Assembly: GCF_003061515.1 (NCBI RefSeq)
Contig: NZ_CP028924.1
Coordinates: 1,178,001-1,242,000 of the forward strand
DNA from: Colwellia sp. Arc7-D
Lineage (GTDB): Bacteria; Pseudomonadota; Gammaproteobacteria; Enterobacterales; Alteromonadaceae
Direction of reading: 5' to 3'
Length of the DNA: 64,000 bases
Shown: piece by piece, positions 37,799 through 46,771 of the stretch
Layout: every line of letters starts with the position of its first letter
How positions within the stretch are numbered: the stretch's first letter is position 1
Position numbers and translations under genes: made by a program
The notes under the pieces: generated by a model
What the model was told of the DNA's origin: nothing
The model's database searches: none
Seen by the model: the letters and a program-made list of their open reading frames with translations, nothing else

Positions 37799-38545
37799 TT
37801 AATGTAAATCACCATAACGGCATTGTAATGCTGTAATTGCGGTTAGGGCGGCTGTTTCTGTTCTCAGTACTCTTGGACCAAGTAAAACATCGTGAAAGCC
37901 AGCTTTGTTAGCACTCGCTATTTCACTGTCATTTAGTCCACCCTCAGGCCCAATTAACAAACGCACACGTTGATTCTCTATGGGTAAACTCATAATCGAA
38001 TGCTGAGCTTTAGGGTGTAAATTAAGCTTTAATGCTTCACTGTCTTGCTGTAACCAATCGTCTAAATAAATCGGTGGTGCCACTATAGGGACCGCACAAC
38101 GGCCACTTTGTTCACAGGCACTGATCACTATTTTTTGCCATTGTTGATGCTTTTTCTCTAAGCGTTCACCGCTAAGCTTTACACCACAACGTTCAGTGAA
38201 AATTGGCGTAATAGTATTAACGCCTAATTCTACCGACTTTTGTAAGGTGAAATCCATGCGATCGCCACGAGAAATGCCTTGGGCTAAATGTATATTCAGT
38301 GGTGATTCGTTCTCAACCAGCTTTTTAGCCAGAACCTCTACATCAGCGCTTTTTTTACCAACGTTAGTCAGTTTGGCTTGATACTCAAAATAACCAGCTT
38401 GTTCAGCTATACCATTAAATAATGTAATGTCGTCACCATTTTTAAGACGTAACACGCGCACAATATGGCCAAATGCATCTTCGTTTAATGCTTGGGTTTG
38501 ACCTACTTCAAATGTTTGTGCTTGGTAAATACGAGGGTTACGCAT
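37799..38545 (-). CDS. rsmE: 16S rRNA m3U1498 methyltransferase
   Basis: SPOUT-class methyltransferase, 248 residues. The knot region has IHLAQGISRGDRMDFTLQKSVELGV, TERCGVKL, LLIGPEGGLNDSEI and LGPRVLRTETAALTA. It modifies U1498 of 16S rRNA. First gene of the rsmE-gshB-yqgE-ruvX group, with a gap of about 130 bases to gshB. Confidence 0.95.
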   Translation of the reverse strand: MRNPRIYQAQTFEVGQTQALNEDAFGHIVRVLRLKNGDDITLFNGIAEQAGYFEYQAKLTNVGKKSADVEVLAKKLVENESPLNIHLAQGISRGDRMDFTLQKSVELGVNTITPIFTERCGVKLSGERLEKKHQQWQKIVISACEQSGRCAVPIVAPPIYLDDWLQQDSEALKLNLHPKAQHSIMSLPIENQRVRLLIGPEGGLNDSEIASANKAGFHDVLLGPRVLRTETAALTAITALQCRYGDLH

Positions 38546-38765
38546 AAGGGTGTTCCATTTTCGCTAATTAAATTTTCAATAGAGCTTTAATTGGTTGAGT
38601 TTACATTATCTAATATCGTAAAGGCTATTATTGATGTAAGGCCAATACTTATTTTGAAATTTTTGGTCTTGGCTGTATTTTAAGCCTAGCCTGTAGATAA
38701 GGGCGTCTGCTGCTAAATTCAATTGATAAGGTATATTATTTATTTTAGCCGTAGCTTAAAAGCAA

Positions 38766-38788
38766 AAAACCGCTCAAAGAGCGGTTTT
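38766..38788 (-). terminator. Terminator after metK
   Basis: A 10-bp stem AAAACCGCTC / GAGCGGTTTT with a 3-base loop; on the minus strand it runs into a six-T tract, 20 bases past the metK stop. Confidence 0.85.
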
Positions 38789-38807
38789 GTTAAACAAGCA
38801 TTATAAA

Positions 38808-39995
38808 TTAAATGCCAGCAGACAAACGTAATGCTTCAGCTTTATCTGTTTTTTCCCAGCTAAATGCTGTGAAAGTGTCATCGCCAACGGTCATTTCAAA
38901 AGGTTCGCGACCAAAGTGACCATAAGCAGCTGTTTGCTGATACATAGGGTGCAAAAGGTCTAACATTTTAGTGATACCGTAAGGGCGCAAGTCAAAGTGT
39001 TCACGAACTAGTTCGACTAAACGCTCTTCAGATACTTTGCCTGTGCCAAAACTATCAATTGAAATTGACGTTGGCTCAGCAACACCAATAGCGTAAGAAA
39101 TTTGAATCTCACAACGATCAGCCAAGCCAGCAGCAACAATATTTTTAGCGACATAACGACCTGCATAAGCCGCACTACGATCAACTTTTGATGGATCTTT
39201 ACCTGAGAAAGCACCACCACCATGACGAGCCATGCCGCCATAGGTATCAACAATAATTTTACGACCTGTTAAGCCACAATCACCAACCGGGCCACCAATA
39301 ACAAAACGGCCAGTAGGGTTGATATGGTATTTAGTGTCTTTAGTTAACAATTCTGCAGGTAACACATGCTTAATGATGTTTTCCATTACCGCATCATGTA
39401 AATCTTGCTGTTTGATGTCTGGGTTGTGTTGTGTAGACAAAACAACCGTATCAATCGCTACCGGTTTGTTATCTTCATATATAAAAGTAACTTGGCTTTT
39501 TGCATCTGGACGTAACCAAGGCAATATACCTGACTTACGTGCTTCAGCTTGGCGTTCAACTAAACGATGCGAGTAGTATAATGGCGCAGGCATTAATGTT
39601 TCAGTTTCGTTGGTTGCATAACCAAACATTAAACCTTGATCACCAGCACCTTGGTCTTCTGGCTTAACGCGATCAACACCTTGAGCAATTTCTGGTGATT
39701 GTTGACCAATTAAATTCATAATGCCACAGGTTTCGCCATCAAAGCCTACGTCTGAAGAAGTGTAACCAATTGCTGAAATAACATCGCGGGTAATACGTTC
39801 TAAATCAACCCAGGCAGTAGTTGAAACTTCACCTGAAATAATAGCAACACCAGTTTTTACCATAGTTTCACAAGCAACACGTGCGTGCTTGTCTTTAGCA
39901 ATAATAGCATCTAAAACCGCATCAGAAATTTGATCGGCTATTTTATCTGGATGTCCTTCTGACACTGACTCAGAAGTAAAAAGGTGTGTAGACAT
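38808..39995 (-). CDS. metK: S-adenosylmethionine synthetase
   Basis: Forms SAM from methionine and ATP. 395 residues, full length. Signatures: [51 protein letters not shown] and the C-terminal [18 protein letters not shown] 270-base leader upstream contains a three-unit MetJ-like sequence at 40137-40160. Confidence 0.98.
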   Translation of the reverse strand: MSTHLFTSESVSEGHPDKIADQISDAVLDAIIAKDKHARVACETMVKTGVAIISGEVSTTAWVDLERITRDVISAIGYTSSDVGFDGETCGIMNLIGQQSPEIAQGVDRVKPEDQGAGDQGLMFGYATNETETLMPAPLYYSHRLVERQAEARKSGILPWLRPDAKSQVTFIYEDNKPVAIDTVVLSTQHNPDIKQQDLHDAVMENIIKHVLPAELLTKDTKYHINPTGRFVIGGPVGDCGLTGRKIIVDTYGGMARHGGGAFSGKDPSKVDRSAAYAGRYVAKNIVAAGLADRCEIQISYAIGVAEPTSISIDSFGTGKVSEERLVELVREHFDLRPYGITKMLDLLHPMYQQTAAYGHFGREPFEMTVGDDTFTAFSWEKTDKAEALRLSAGI

Positions 39996-40136
39996 AAACC
40001 CTCTGTAAAAATTAACTGAAAAACAATCTTATACCAACCTAACTTTGTAATGAGCTACTTAGTGCTAACGGTAAAATTGGTATGAGTCTTTAATGGCGAC
40101 ATTCTAACTGTTAAACAAACTTATTCCTAGAATTAT

Positions 40137-40160
40137 TTACGCCTAGATGGCTAAACGTCC
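40137..40160. promoter_or_regulatory. Possible MetJ operator upstream of metK
   Basis: Three adjacent 8-base units, TTACGCCT, AGATGGCT and AAACGTCC, match the met box AGACGTCT at 5, 6 and 6 of 8 positions. MetJ binds two or more tandem met boxes and commonly represses metK. The distance to the metK start is about 145 bases. The match is imperfect and metJ is not in the window. Confidence 0.3.
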
Positions 40161-40265
40161 TTAATAAAGCTATTGTTTTTAAAATAAGTGTAACGGTTAT
40201 TTGCCAGTTGATGGGATTTTAGTCTTTAAAATCAGTAGCTAATATATGGTGTGTTATCAATCGGG

Positions 40266-41075
40266 TTAAGGATAGCTATTCAATTGCAATGATTGCTGCC
40301 AAATGTGGGTAAAAAGCGCTTGTTGCATGTCACTGTGTTTTGAACTGTAAAAACGGGTTGTGCCTATCTTATCGCTTGGGTTAATAAGGTTATGCAGGGC
40401 TAATTGTCGCTGTAATTGCTCGGTAACAGGTAATGCGGTTTCCATTATAATAACGTTTGCACCACATATTTTATTAATGATGCCTTTAACCAAAGGATAA
40501 TGAGTACAACCGAGCACAAAAGTGTCGACTCCTTTATCTAGCAATGGTTGCAGATATTTACTGAGTAATAATTCACACTCAGGTGAGTTTTTCTTATCTT
40601 GTTCAATAAGTTCAACTAAGCCAGGGCAGGGTTGAATAATAACTTCGCTGTTATGACTGTATTGCGCTACTAAAGTTAAAAAGCGCTGATTTTCAGCGGT
40701 TGCTTTAGTCACTAAAATAGCCACTTTTTTATTCTTGCTTAGATTTACCGCAGGTTTAATAGCCGGCTCAACACCGATAACAGGAATGGAAATGTTTTTA
40801 CGTAGTTGATCGATAGCGTTTACGGTCGCAGTATTGCAAGCAACAACAATCGCCTTAGCATTGCGTTCAATAAACCAGTAAGCAATTTCATTTACACGCT
40901 GTTGAATAAATTCAGCTGTTTTATCGCCATAGGGGGCATGTAAAGTATCGGCAACATAAAGTAAATTTTCATTAGGTAAGTGATGATTTATACATTGAGC
41001 TATAGATAAGCCGCCAACGCCAGAGTCAAATATCGCAATAGGATCAGTATTAGTTGTTTGTGGCTTACTTTTCAA
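40266..41075 (-). CDS. murI: Glutamate racemase
   Basis: Supplies D-glutamate for peptidoglycan. 269 residues. It contains IAIFDSGVGGLSI, VADTLHAPYGDK, the first catalytic Cys in VVACNTATVNA and the second in FVLGCTHYPLV. It is preceded by the 6S RNA gene on the same strand, about 300 bases upstream, with no visible gene between. Confidence 0.96.
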   Translation of the reverse strand: MKSKPQTTNTDPIAIFDSGVGGLSIAQCINHHLPNENLLYVADTLHAPYGDKTAEFIQQRVNEIAYWFIERNAKAIVVACNTATVNAIDQLRKNISIPVIGVEPAIKPAVNLSKNKKVAILVTKATAENQRFLTLVAQYSHNSEVIIQPCPGLVELIEQDKKNSPECELLLSKYLQPLLDKGVDTFVLGCTHYPLVKGIINKICGANVIIMETALPVTEQLQRQLALHNLINPSDKIGTTRFYSSKHSDMQQALFTHIWQQSLQLNSYP

Positions 41076-41373
41076 TGTTGCACTCGCTTATATATCTGTT
41101 TTAATTTGCTTGGGCATTTAGTAAACAAAGCTAAGGTAAAGGTATTGATAATGCTAACAAGTATATTATCAAGAGGTAAATCAGGTCTATACATATTTTG
41201 AGAGCGTTATGGTTTGTCGTCTAGCACAAATTATAACTTATTCAGTCTACTTAAATTGTTTAATGCTAAGAAATTAAAATAAACTAAAGTACTTAAAATC
41301 AAAGCTAAATTAAAGTTACATTATAGGTGTATAAGAAAAACTATAGCTTTAGAAAGGTAAAAATAAAGAGGTA

Positions 41374-41555
41374 GTGACTTCCAAGGTGCCGCGGTTCACA
41401 TTTGTCCTGAACACCGGGTGTTCAGGGCGGACATATCATTTCAACCGTAGGCTTCCCGATACGAGCCGGGCTTGCACAATAGCTAATAATCAACATCCTT
41501 AGGTAAAACTTATCGGCTCAGGGACATAGTTCACACACAAACACCCCAGAAGTCG
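41374..41555 (-). ncRNA. ssrS: 6S RNA
   Basis: On the minus strand the 5' part has GTCCCTGAGCCGATA, the middle GGGAAGCCTACGG and the 3' part GCCCTGAACACCCGGTGTTCAGG, all recognisable from E. coli 6S RNA. The two ends pair in a 13-bp closing stem (GACTTC at 41554-41549 with GAAGTC at 41381-41376, extended inward with three wobble pairs), giving about 180 nt, close to the E. coli 184. A TATAAT box at 41566-41561 fits initiation near 41555. 6S RNA binds sigma-70 RNA polymerase and represses transcription in stationary phase. As in E. coli it lies downstream of zapA, although another gene intervenes. Confidence 0.93.
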
Positions 41556-41560
41556 TGGCT

Positions 41561-41566
41561 ATTATA
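41561..41566 (-). promoter_or_regulatory. -10 box of the 6S RNA gene
   Basis: Perfect TATAAT on the minus strand, about seven bases before the predicted 6S RNA 5' end. No good -35 hexamer is seen at the standard spacing. Confidence 0.6.
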
Positions 41567-41706
41567 ACTAAAATTGTCAGCCGAATTAAGTCTTTTATCA
41601 CTTGTAAGACCTGACTGCTTAATGCTTGAACAAATTGAAGTTTCTTTAATCGAAAAGGCTTTAGTTACAAAATGGCATTTAAAACCCAGTTACACAGTAC
41701 TCAAAA

Positions 41707-42864
41707 TTACTGGCAAGGGAGGTAGTTTTTATCTTGAGCAAATACTTTTGCTTCGTTAATTGTTTGTGAAATAGCAAATATTTCACCTTTTGATAAGCCA
41801 GAGTTCAACCATGTTCTTGCCAGTCTTTCGTCAACGGTCATTAATAATGCTGCTGCCTTATAATCACTGTTGTTAATGATGGCATCTCTTTGAGTATTTT
41901 GTTTTATTTTTATTTCAGCCACTTCATCGTATTTTAAATGATGTTGGTAATTAATCTCTTGTAAGGCAAGCCCAAAAGAATGAGCTAAAAGAGTTTTACC
42001 ACTGTGTTCAAGTTTAATACCCATTTGTAAGCATAAATCGGCTATTTCAATATCATTTAAATTATCTTTGCAATAATCAACTAACATGGCGTAGTTTAAA
42101 TTGAATCTACTCGATATGCCGACGGCATAAACCAACCTAACATTAATATTTAAGCTGCTATGTTGTTCAGCATTTTGCTCAATAAAATTTATTTTTTCAA
42201 AAAAGAATTCATTGTAATAAGCTTTGCCATTAGCTATATAAAAAGCATCAGTAGCATCAGGTATGTTATTTTGAGAAAGGTGAATTTGAGCAATTAAATA
42301 CCACCAATAAGCGTTGTCTTTATCAATATAGTTAGCTTGTGAATATAAGCGTTCATTGCAAAATTTCGCATTGAAATTTGTTGAGCACATGGTTAGTTGC
42401 TGTTCAAATAATATCTCATTGTGTAATGTCGTTGGAGGAAGTTGGAAAATAAAGTCGGTGTCTACAATATTGCTAGCATGATAGTTTTGCATAAACAAAG
42501 CCAGCATGTCATTGCTATTATTGCTAAGTTTAAGGCTAGTTATGTAAGAGTCTAGTTGTGATGTAATATCATCATCATTATTATCAGCAAGTTCAATATT
42601 GTTAATACAATTTTCAATGAGCTGACTCAGTTTACTTTTTTGTTTTTCTGAGGTTGTTGAATTGCCAATAAAGTTTTCAGTTCGATTATTGGTAATAGAT
42701 TGAGTGTCATCAAAAGCCGGAGTGATTGTAGTTGTAACGTTATCAGTTAAAATTTTGTCAGAAGCGATGCTAGGAGTATTGTTATAAAACAGCGATGTTA
42801 CTTTTATAATCGAAATAAACACGATTATAAAAATAATTACTAGGACATACTTTTTCGAATGCAT
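41707..42864 (-). CDS. Membrane-anchored protein of unknown function between zapA and ssrS
   Basis: A 385-residue protein not recognised. It has one N-terminal transmembrane segment (about 7-27), a Ser/Thr/Asn-rich spacer (about 28-75), then a helical domain with TPR-like stretches such as AYWWYLIAQIHLSQNNIPDATDAFYIANG and ADLCLQMGIKLEHSGKTLLAHSFGLAL. Five cysteines lie in the helical part. The topology suggests a periplasmic domain tethered to the inner membrane. It is 26 bases downstream of zapA on the same strand and interrupts the usual zapA-ssrS adjacency. Confidence 0.7.
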   Translation of the reverse strand: MHSKKYVLVIIFIIVFISIIKVTSLFYNNTPSIASDKILTDNVTTTITPAFDDTQSITNNRTENFIGNSTTSEKQKSKLSQLIENCINNIELADNNDDDITSQLDSYITSLKLSNNSNDMLALFMQNYHASNIVDTDFIFQLPPTTLHNEILFEQQLTMCSTNFNAKFCNERLYSQANYIDKDNAYWWYLIAQIHLSQNNIPDATDAFYIANGKAYYNEFFFEKINFIEQNAEQHSSLNINVRLVYAVGISSRFNLNYAMLVDYCKDNLNDIEIADLCLQMGIKLEHSGKTLLAHSFGLALQEINYQHHLKYDEVAEIKIKQNTQRDAIINNSDYKAAALLMTVDERLARTWLNSGLSKGEIFAISQTINEAKVFAQDKNYLPCQ

Positions 42865-42890
42865 GCTCTGATCCTTCAGTGCAGATAATC

Positions 42891-43196
42891 TTATGCGGTT
42901 TTAGTTGGGTTTACGGCTTGTTCTATGGTGGCTTGCAGTAGTTCGATTTTACTCTGCATTTTTTCGCGTTCTTGCTCTAGCTCATTGCGGGCTTGAATCA
43001 AATCATGGGCAAGGTTTAATGACATCATCACCAAGGCTTGTTCAGGCGTTTTTACCGAGTGAGATTTTTTAGCATCTTGTTCTAAACGTTGGTTTATCTC
43101 ATTTGCCGCTTGCAACAACGCAGATTCATGTCCAGCCGGACAAGCGACTTTAAGTCGTTTGTTGGCAACATTTATGGTTACTGTGTGTTGGCTCAT
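42891..43196 (-). CDS. zapA: Cell division protein ZapA
   Basis: FtsZ-ring stabilising protein, 101 residues. It starts TVTINVANKRLKVACPAGHESALLQAANEIN (family N-terminal domain) and ends in a coiled coil from about residue 60 (NELEQEREKMQSKIELLQATIEQAV). It is divergent from ygfB-pepP, the conserved gammaproteobacterial arrangement. Confidence 0.94.
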   Translation of the reverse strand: MSQHTVTINVANKRLKVACPAGHESALLQAANEINQRLEQDAKKSHSVKTPEQALVMMSLNLAHDLIQARNELEQEREKMQSKIELLQATIEQAVNPTKTA

Positions 43197-43431
43197 TGCG
43201 CGATATTCTCAATGCATTATTTTTAGTTTATTGAGTTATTAGCTCAAACTATTGCGCTACTAGCTTGTATTATCAAGAAATTTATCGATAACCAAAATGT
43301 AGTGCGCCATAAAGGGGAACTATAACGGTGCGTGTTGTACTATGCAAGTGATCTCTATGGTTTTTTCTGGAATCAAGGCTATGCCAATGTTAACATAGTC
43401 GACAATATACTCCTGATTGAACTTATATTTT

Positions 43432-44001
43432 ATGGCTAATAGCACCACTTTAGATTTCCCCTCAGTACAAGCAATTTTAACTAGTGAAGGTATTGAAGCC
43501 CATGCTGCTGAAATACATGGTGTACTTACCGGATTAATAGCCGCAGGCTTCGAGTTCGAAAGTAGCGATTATATCGCTATGGTTAACGACATGTTGAATA
43601 ACGCCGAAGGTTTACCTGCATCAATTCAAAGCTTGGTTAAAAACATATACAGTGATATTTGGCAAAAAATACTTGATGATTCATACAGCTTTCAATTGAT
43701 GCTACCCGATGATGACGACTCTATAATTGAACGTGGTCATGCTATAGGTAAATGGGTTCAGGGCTTCAACTTGGGCTTTGGATTACAGCAAACTAAAAAT
43801 GCTGCTTTATCGGAAGATGTGAAAGAAGTGTTGGTCGATTTTGGTGAGATCGCCAACTTGTCTGACGAAATGGAAGAAGATGAAGATACCGAACAAGCAT
43901 TTTTTGAAATCGCTGAATACGTTCGAATTTCAGCTTTGCTTTGCTTTACCGAGCTAGGGTCTCCACCTGAGACACAAGATACAAAAACGACCATACATTA
44001 G
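43432..44001 (+). CDS. ygfB: YgfB/UPF0149-family protein
   Basis: About 189 residues from ATG 43432 (a TTG five codons earlier is in frame). Family features: EAHAAEIHGVLTGLIAAG near the start, LPDDDD, KWVQGFNLGFG and EIAEYVRISALLCFTEL at the end. The family is mostly helical, and YgfB of Pseudomonas affects beta-lactam resistance regulation; the role here is unknown. First gene of the ygfB-pepP-ubiH-ubiI run. Confidence 0.92.
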   Translation: MANSTTLDFPSVQAILTSEGIEAHAAEIHGVLTGLIAAGFEFESSDYIAMVNDMLNNAEGLPASIQSLVKNIYSDIWQKILDDSYSFQLMLPDDDDSIIERGHAIGKWVQGFNLGFGLQQTKNAALSEDVKEVLVDFGEIANLSDEMEEDEDTEQAFFEIAEYVRISALLCFTELGSPPETQDTKTTIH

Positions 44002-44097
44002 CATTTTCAGGCTACAACATTTGAGAGAATAATCTTAAGTGTTAAAAATAATGTTATAAATTTTTATTGAAAATTAGACAGAACTAAACTGATAACC

Positions 44098-45438
44098 ATG
44101 ATTAAAAATACCTTATTGCCTGTTGCCGAGTTTTGTCAGCGCAGAAAAACATTTATCGACCAAATGCCTATAAATAGCATAGCGTTAATTGCTGCAGGTT
44201 CTGAAGTTACCCGTAGTAATGACACCGAATACCCGTTTTGCCAAAATAAGCACTTTTATTATCTTACTGGCTTTAACGAACCCGATGCTGTTTTAGCCTT
44301 AATAAAAGGTAATGATTCAACAGCAGCTCAAAGTGTTTTATTTTCCCGTAAAAAAGATACATTACAAGAAATTTGGCATGGGCGTCGCGTTGGTCAAGTC
44401 CAAGCTATTGACGTTTATAAATTTGATAACTGTTTTAGTTTAGACGAAGTCGATGAGCAATTATTACCGTTAATGGTAGGTAAAGCGTCGGTATTAATTT
44501 GTCAGCATGAGCAAAGTGATTTCCAGCAAAAAGTATTGTCGTGGTTAGCTCAGCTTAGAAAGTCTGCTCGCACAGGTATTAAAGCACCAGCGGCCTTGAT
44601 TGATTGCAGCGACATAATAAACGAAATGCGTTTACATAAATCAAATGCTGAACTCGATATTATGCGCCAAGTTAATGTTATTAGTGGCGCTGCACATCAA
44701 CGTGCTATGCAACAAACTCAAGTCGGTAAATTTGAATATCAAATAGAAGCCGAGTTATTGCACGAGTTTGCCACTAATGGTGCGCGATACCCTGCATATA
44801 GCTCGATTGTTGCCGGTGGCGACAACGCTAACATTTTACATTACACCGACAATGACGAAACACTTAATAACGGTGACTTATTATTGATTGACGCGGGTGG
44901 AGAGTTAGCCGGTTATGCTGCTGACATTACTCGTACATTTCCGGTTAATGGCAAATTTAGTGCTGAGCAAAACACCATTTATCAATTAGTGCTTGATAGC
45001 CAAAATCTTGCTATTGATGCAATTAAGCCAGGGCAAACGCTGGCAGAGCTAAATCGTATTGTTTGTAATTTTCTAACTCAAGGTTTATATGATTTAGGTA
45101 TTTTACAAGGTAACTTAAACGTATTACTCGCTCAGCGAGCTTGTAAAAAGTACTTTATTCATGGTCTTGGGCATTGGTTAGGCCTTGATGTGCATGATGT
45201 GGGTGACTACCATGCTAGCCCACAGCGTGAACAGTTACGCGCATTTGTTGCCGGTATGGTAATGACAATTGAACCGGGTATTTATATTCCGCGTACAGAT
45301 AAAACCGTTGACGAAAAATGGCGCGGAATAGGTGTGCGTATTGAAGACAATATACTCGTAACCGCCACAGGCTTTGAAAACTTAACGGTTAATGCGCCGA
45401 AAACTATCGCTGATATCGAAGCGTTAATGGCGCAGTAA
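44098..45438 (+). CDS. pepP: Xaa-Pro aminopeptidase P
   Basis: Dinuclear-metal peptidase that removes N-terminal residues before proline. 446 residues. It has the N-terminal aminopeptidase P domain (NKHFYYLTGFNEPDAVL) and a pita-bread catalytic domain with metal ligands in LLIDAGGELAGYAADITRTFP, HGLGHWLGLDVHD and EPGIYI, plus a final Glu in GVRIEDN. Second gene of the ygfB operon. Confidence 0.96.
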   Translation: MIKNTLLPVAEFCQRRKTFIDQMPINSIALIAAGSEVTRSNDTEYPFCQNKHFYYLTGFNEPDAVLALIKGNDSTAAQSVLFSRKKDTLQEIWHGRRVGQVQAIDVYKFDNCFSLDEVDEQLLPLMVGKASVLICQHEQSDFQQKVLSWLAQLRKSARTGIKAPAALIDCSDIINEMRLHKSNAELDIMRQVNVISGAAHQRAMQQTQVGKFEYQIEAELLHEFATNGARYPAYSSIVAGGDNANILHYTDNDETLNNGDLLLIDAGGELAGYAADITRTFPVNGKFSAEQNTIYQLVLDSQNLAIDAIKPGQTLAELNRIVCNFLTQGLYDLGILQGNLNVLLAQRACKKYFIHGLGHWLGLDVHDVGDYHASPQREQLRAFVAGMVMTIEPGIYIPRTDKTVDEKWRGIGVRIEDNILVTATGFENLTVNAPKTIADIEALMAQ

Positions 45439-45458
45439 ACTCATCGTAAAGGTAAATA

Positions 45459-46748
45459 ATGGATAAGCGTGCAACTGGCTCAAATAATACAGCTAATAAT
45501 GCCCAGCACTTCGATGTAATTATCTCGGGTGGCGGTTTATCGGGTAGCCTCATGGCGCTGAGCTTATCTGGGTTGCTTGATCATAACCAAAAGCCGCTCA
45601 AAATAGCCATTATTGAAGCTAACCCTGTGTTATCTGAGTCGACACCCAGCTTTGACGATCGTGTTTTAGCTTTATCTCATGGTAGCGCCAATTATTTATC
45701 CCGTATTGGCGCATGGCAATATTTACAGCCACATGCCGAGCCAATTAAAAATATTCATATATCTGATCGCGGCTACTATGGCAAAGCGCGACTTTATGCG
45801 CAGCACCATCAGGTTGAGGCGCTAGGTTACGTTGCTGAAATGACCAATATTGGTGCCGCGTTCTTAAAAGCATTAGCCACTAAAAGTAATATCACTTGGT
45901 TTACCCCTGACAAAATTAGTGCTGTAAAATGGCAAGCTGACCTCGTTAATGTTGAATTAAATTCAGGGTTAAAATTATCAGCAGCGTTATTACTCGCATG
46001 CGATGGCGCACAATCACCATGCCGTCAATTTGCGAACATCGCGACTACCAGTCGTGATTATCAACAATCAGCCCTTATTGCTAACGTTGCTACCTCTATT
46101 CATCATAAAAACATTGCTTACGAACGTTTCACCGAAACAGGCCCAATTGCTATGTTGCCTTTGTCGTCTGCGCCAAATGTTAGTGCGAGTGCTAATGCAA
46201 GTGTAAATGGAGCAAAACAAAACAGTGCAGGGCGATGTTCATTAGTGTGGACATTAACCCCAGAGCTAGCTGAAAAAATGCTAAACCTGTCGGATAACGA
46301 GTTTTCTCAGCACTTAGAACAATCATTCGGACACTGGCTTGGCAACATTACTCACGTCGGTAAACGGGTTGTTTATCCACTTAAATTAGTGCAAGCGAGC
46401 GAGCAGGTTTATCATCGTATGGCATTAATTGGTAACGCTTCACACACTATTCATCCTATTGCCGGGCAAGGCTTTAATTTAGGATTACGTGATGTTAGCG
46501 ACATGACTGAGGTGATTAAAAACGCCTTAGCCAAACAACAAGATATCGGCGCATTTGCCAACTTAATGCAATATGGTAAAGCTCGCCAACAAGATCAAAA
46601 ACAAGTTATTAGCTTAACCGACTCGTTAGTGACCTTGTTCTCGAATCAATTACCGCCGCTAGTGGCAGGGCGCAATATTGGTTTAAAGGTAGTAAACTAT
46701 TTACCCGGTTTAAAAAATGCTCTTGTTAAAAAAACAATGGGTTATTAG
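45459..46748 (+). CDS. ubiH: 2-octaprenyl-6-methoxyphenol hydroxylase
   Basis: FAD monooxygenase of ubiquinone synthesis. 429 residues, FAD motif VIISGGGLSGSLMALSL, middle motif LLLACDGAQSPCRQFA and the C-terminal FAD motif LIGNASHTIHPIAGQGFNLGLRD, in which Asn replaces the usual Asp as in E. coli UbiH. AAAGGT precedes the start. It lies between pepP and ubiI with 20-base gaps. Confidence 0.93.
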   Translation: MDKRATGSNNTANNAQHFDVIISGGGLSGSLMALSLSGLLDHNQKPLKIAIIEANPVLSESTPSFDDRVLALSHGSANYLSRIGAWQYLQPHAEPIKNIHISDRGYYGKARLYAQHHQVEALGYVAEMTNIGAAFLKALATKSNITWFTPDKISAVKWQADLVNVELNSGLKLSAALLLACDGAQSPCRQFANIATTSRDYQQSALIANVATSIHHKNIAYERFTETGPIAMLPLSSAPNVSASANASVNGAKQNSAGRCSLVWTLTPELAEKMLNLSDNEFSQHLEQSFGHWLGNITHVGKRVVYPLKLVQASEQVYHRMALIGNASHTIHPIAGQGFNLGLRDVSDMTEVIKNALAKQQDIGAFANLMQYGKARQQDQKQVISLTDSLVTLFSNQLPPLVAGRNIGLKVVNYLPGLKNALVKKTMGY

Positions 46749-46771
46749 CCATAAAATGAATGTAATAAAAC

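Noticed and set aside
39996..40265. SAM riboswitch before metK
   Set aside because: No conserved aptamer segments could be recognised in the leader.
41574..41759. 61-residue plus-strand frame next to the 6S RNA gene
   Set aside because: It runs antisense to the 6S promoter region and the end of the unknown gene, with no start signals.
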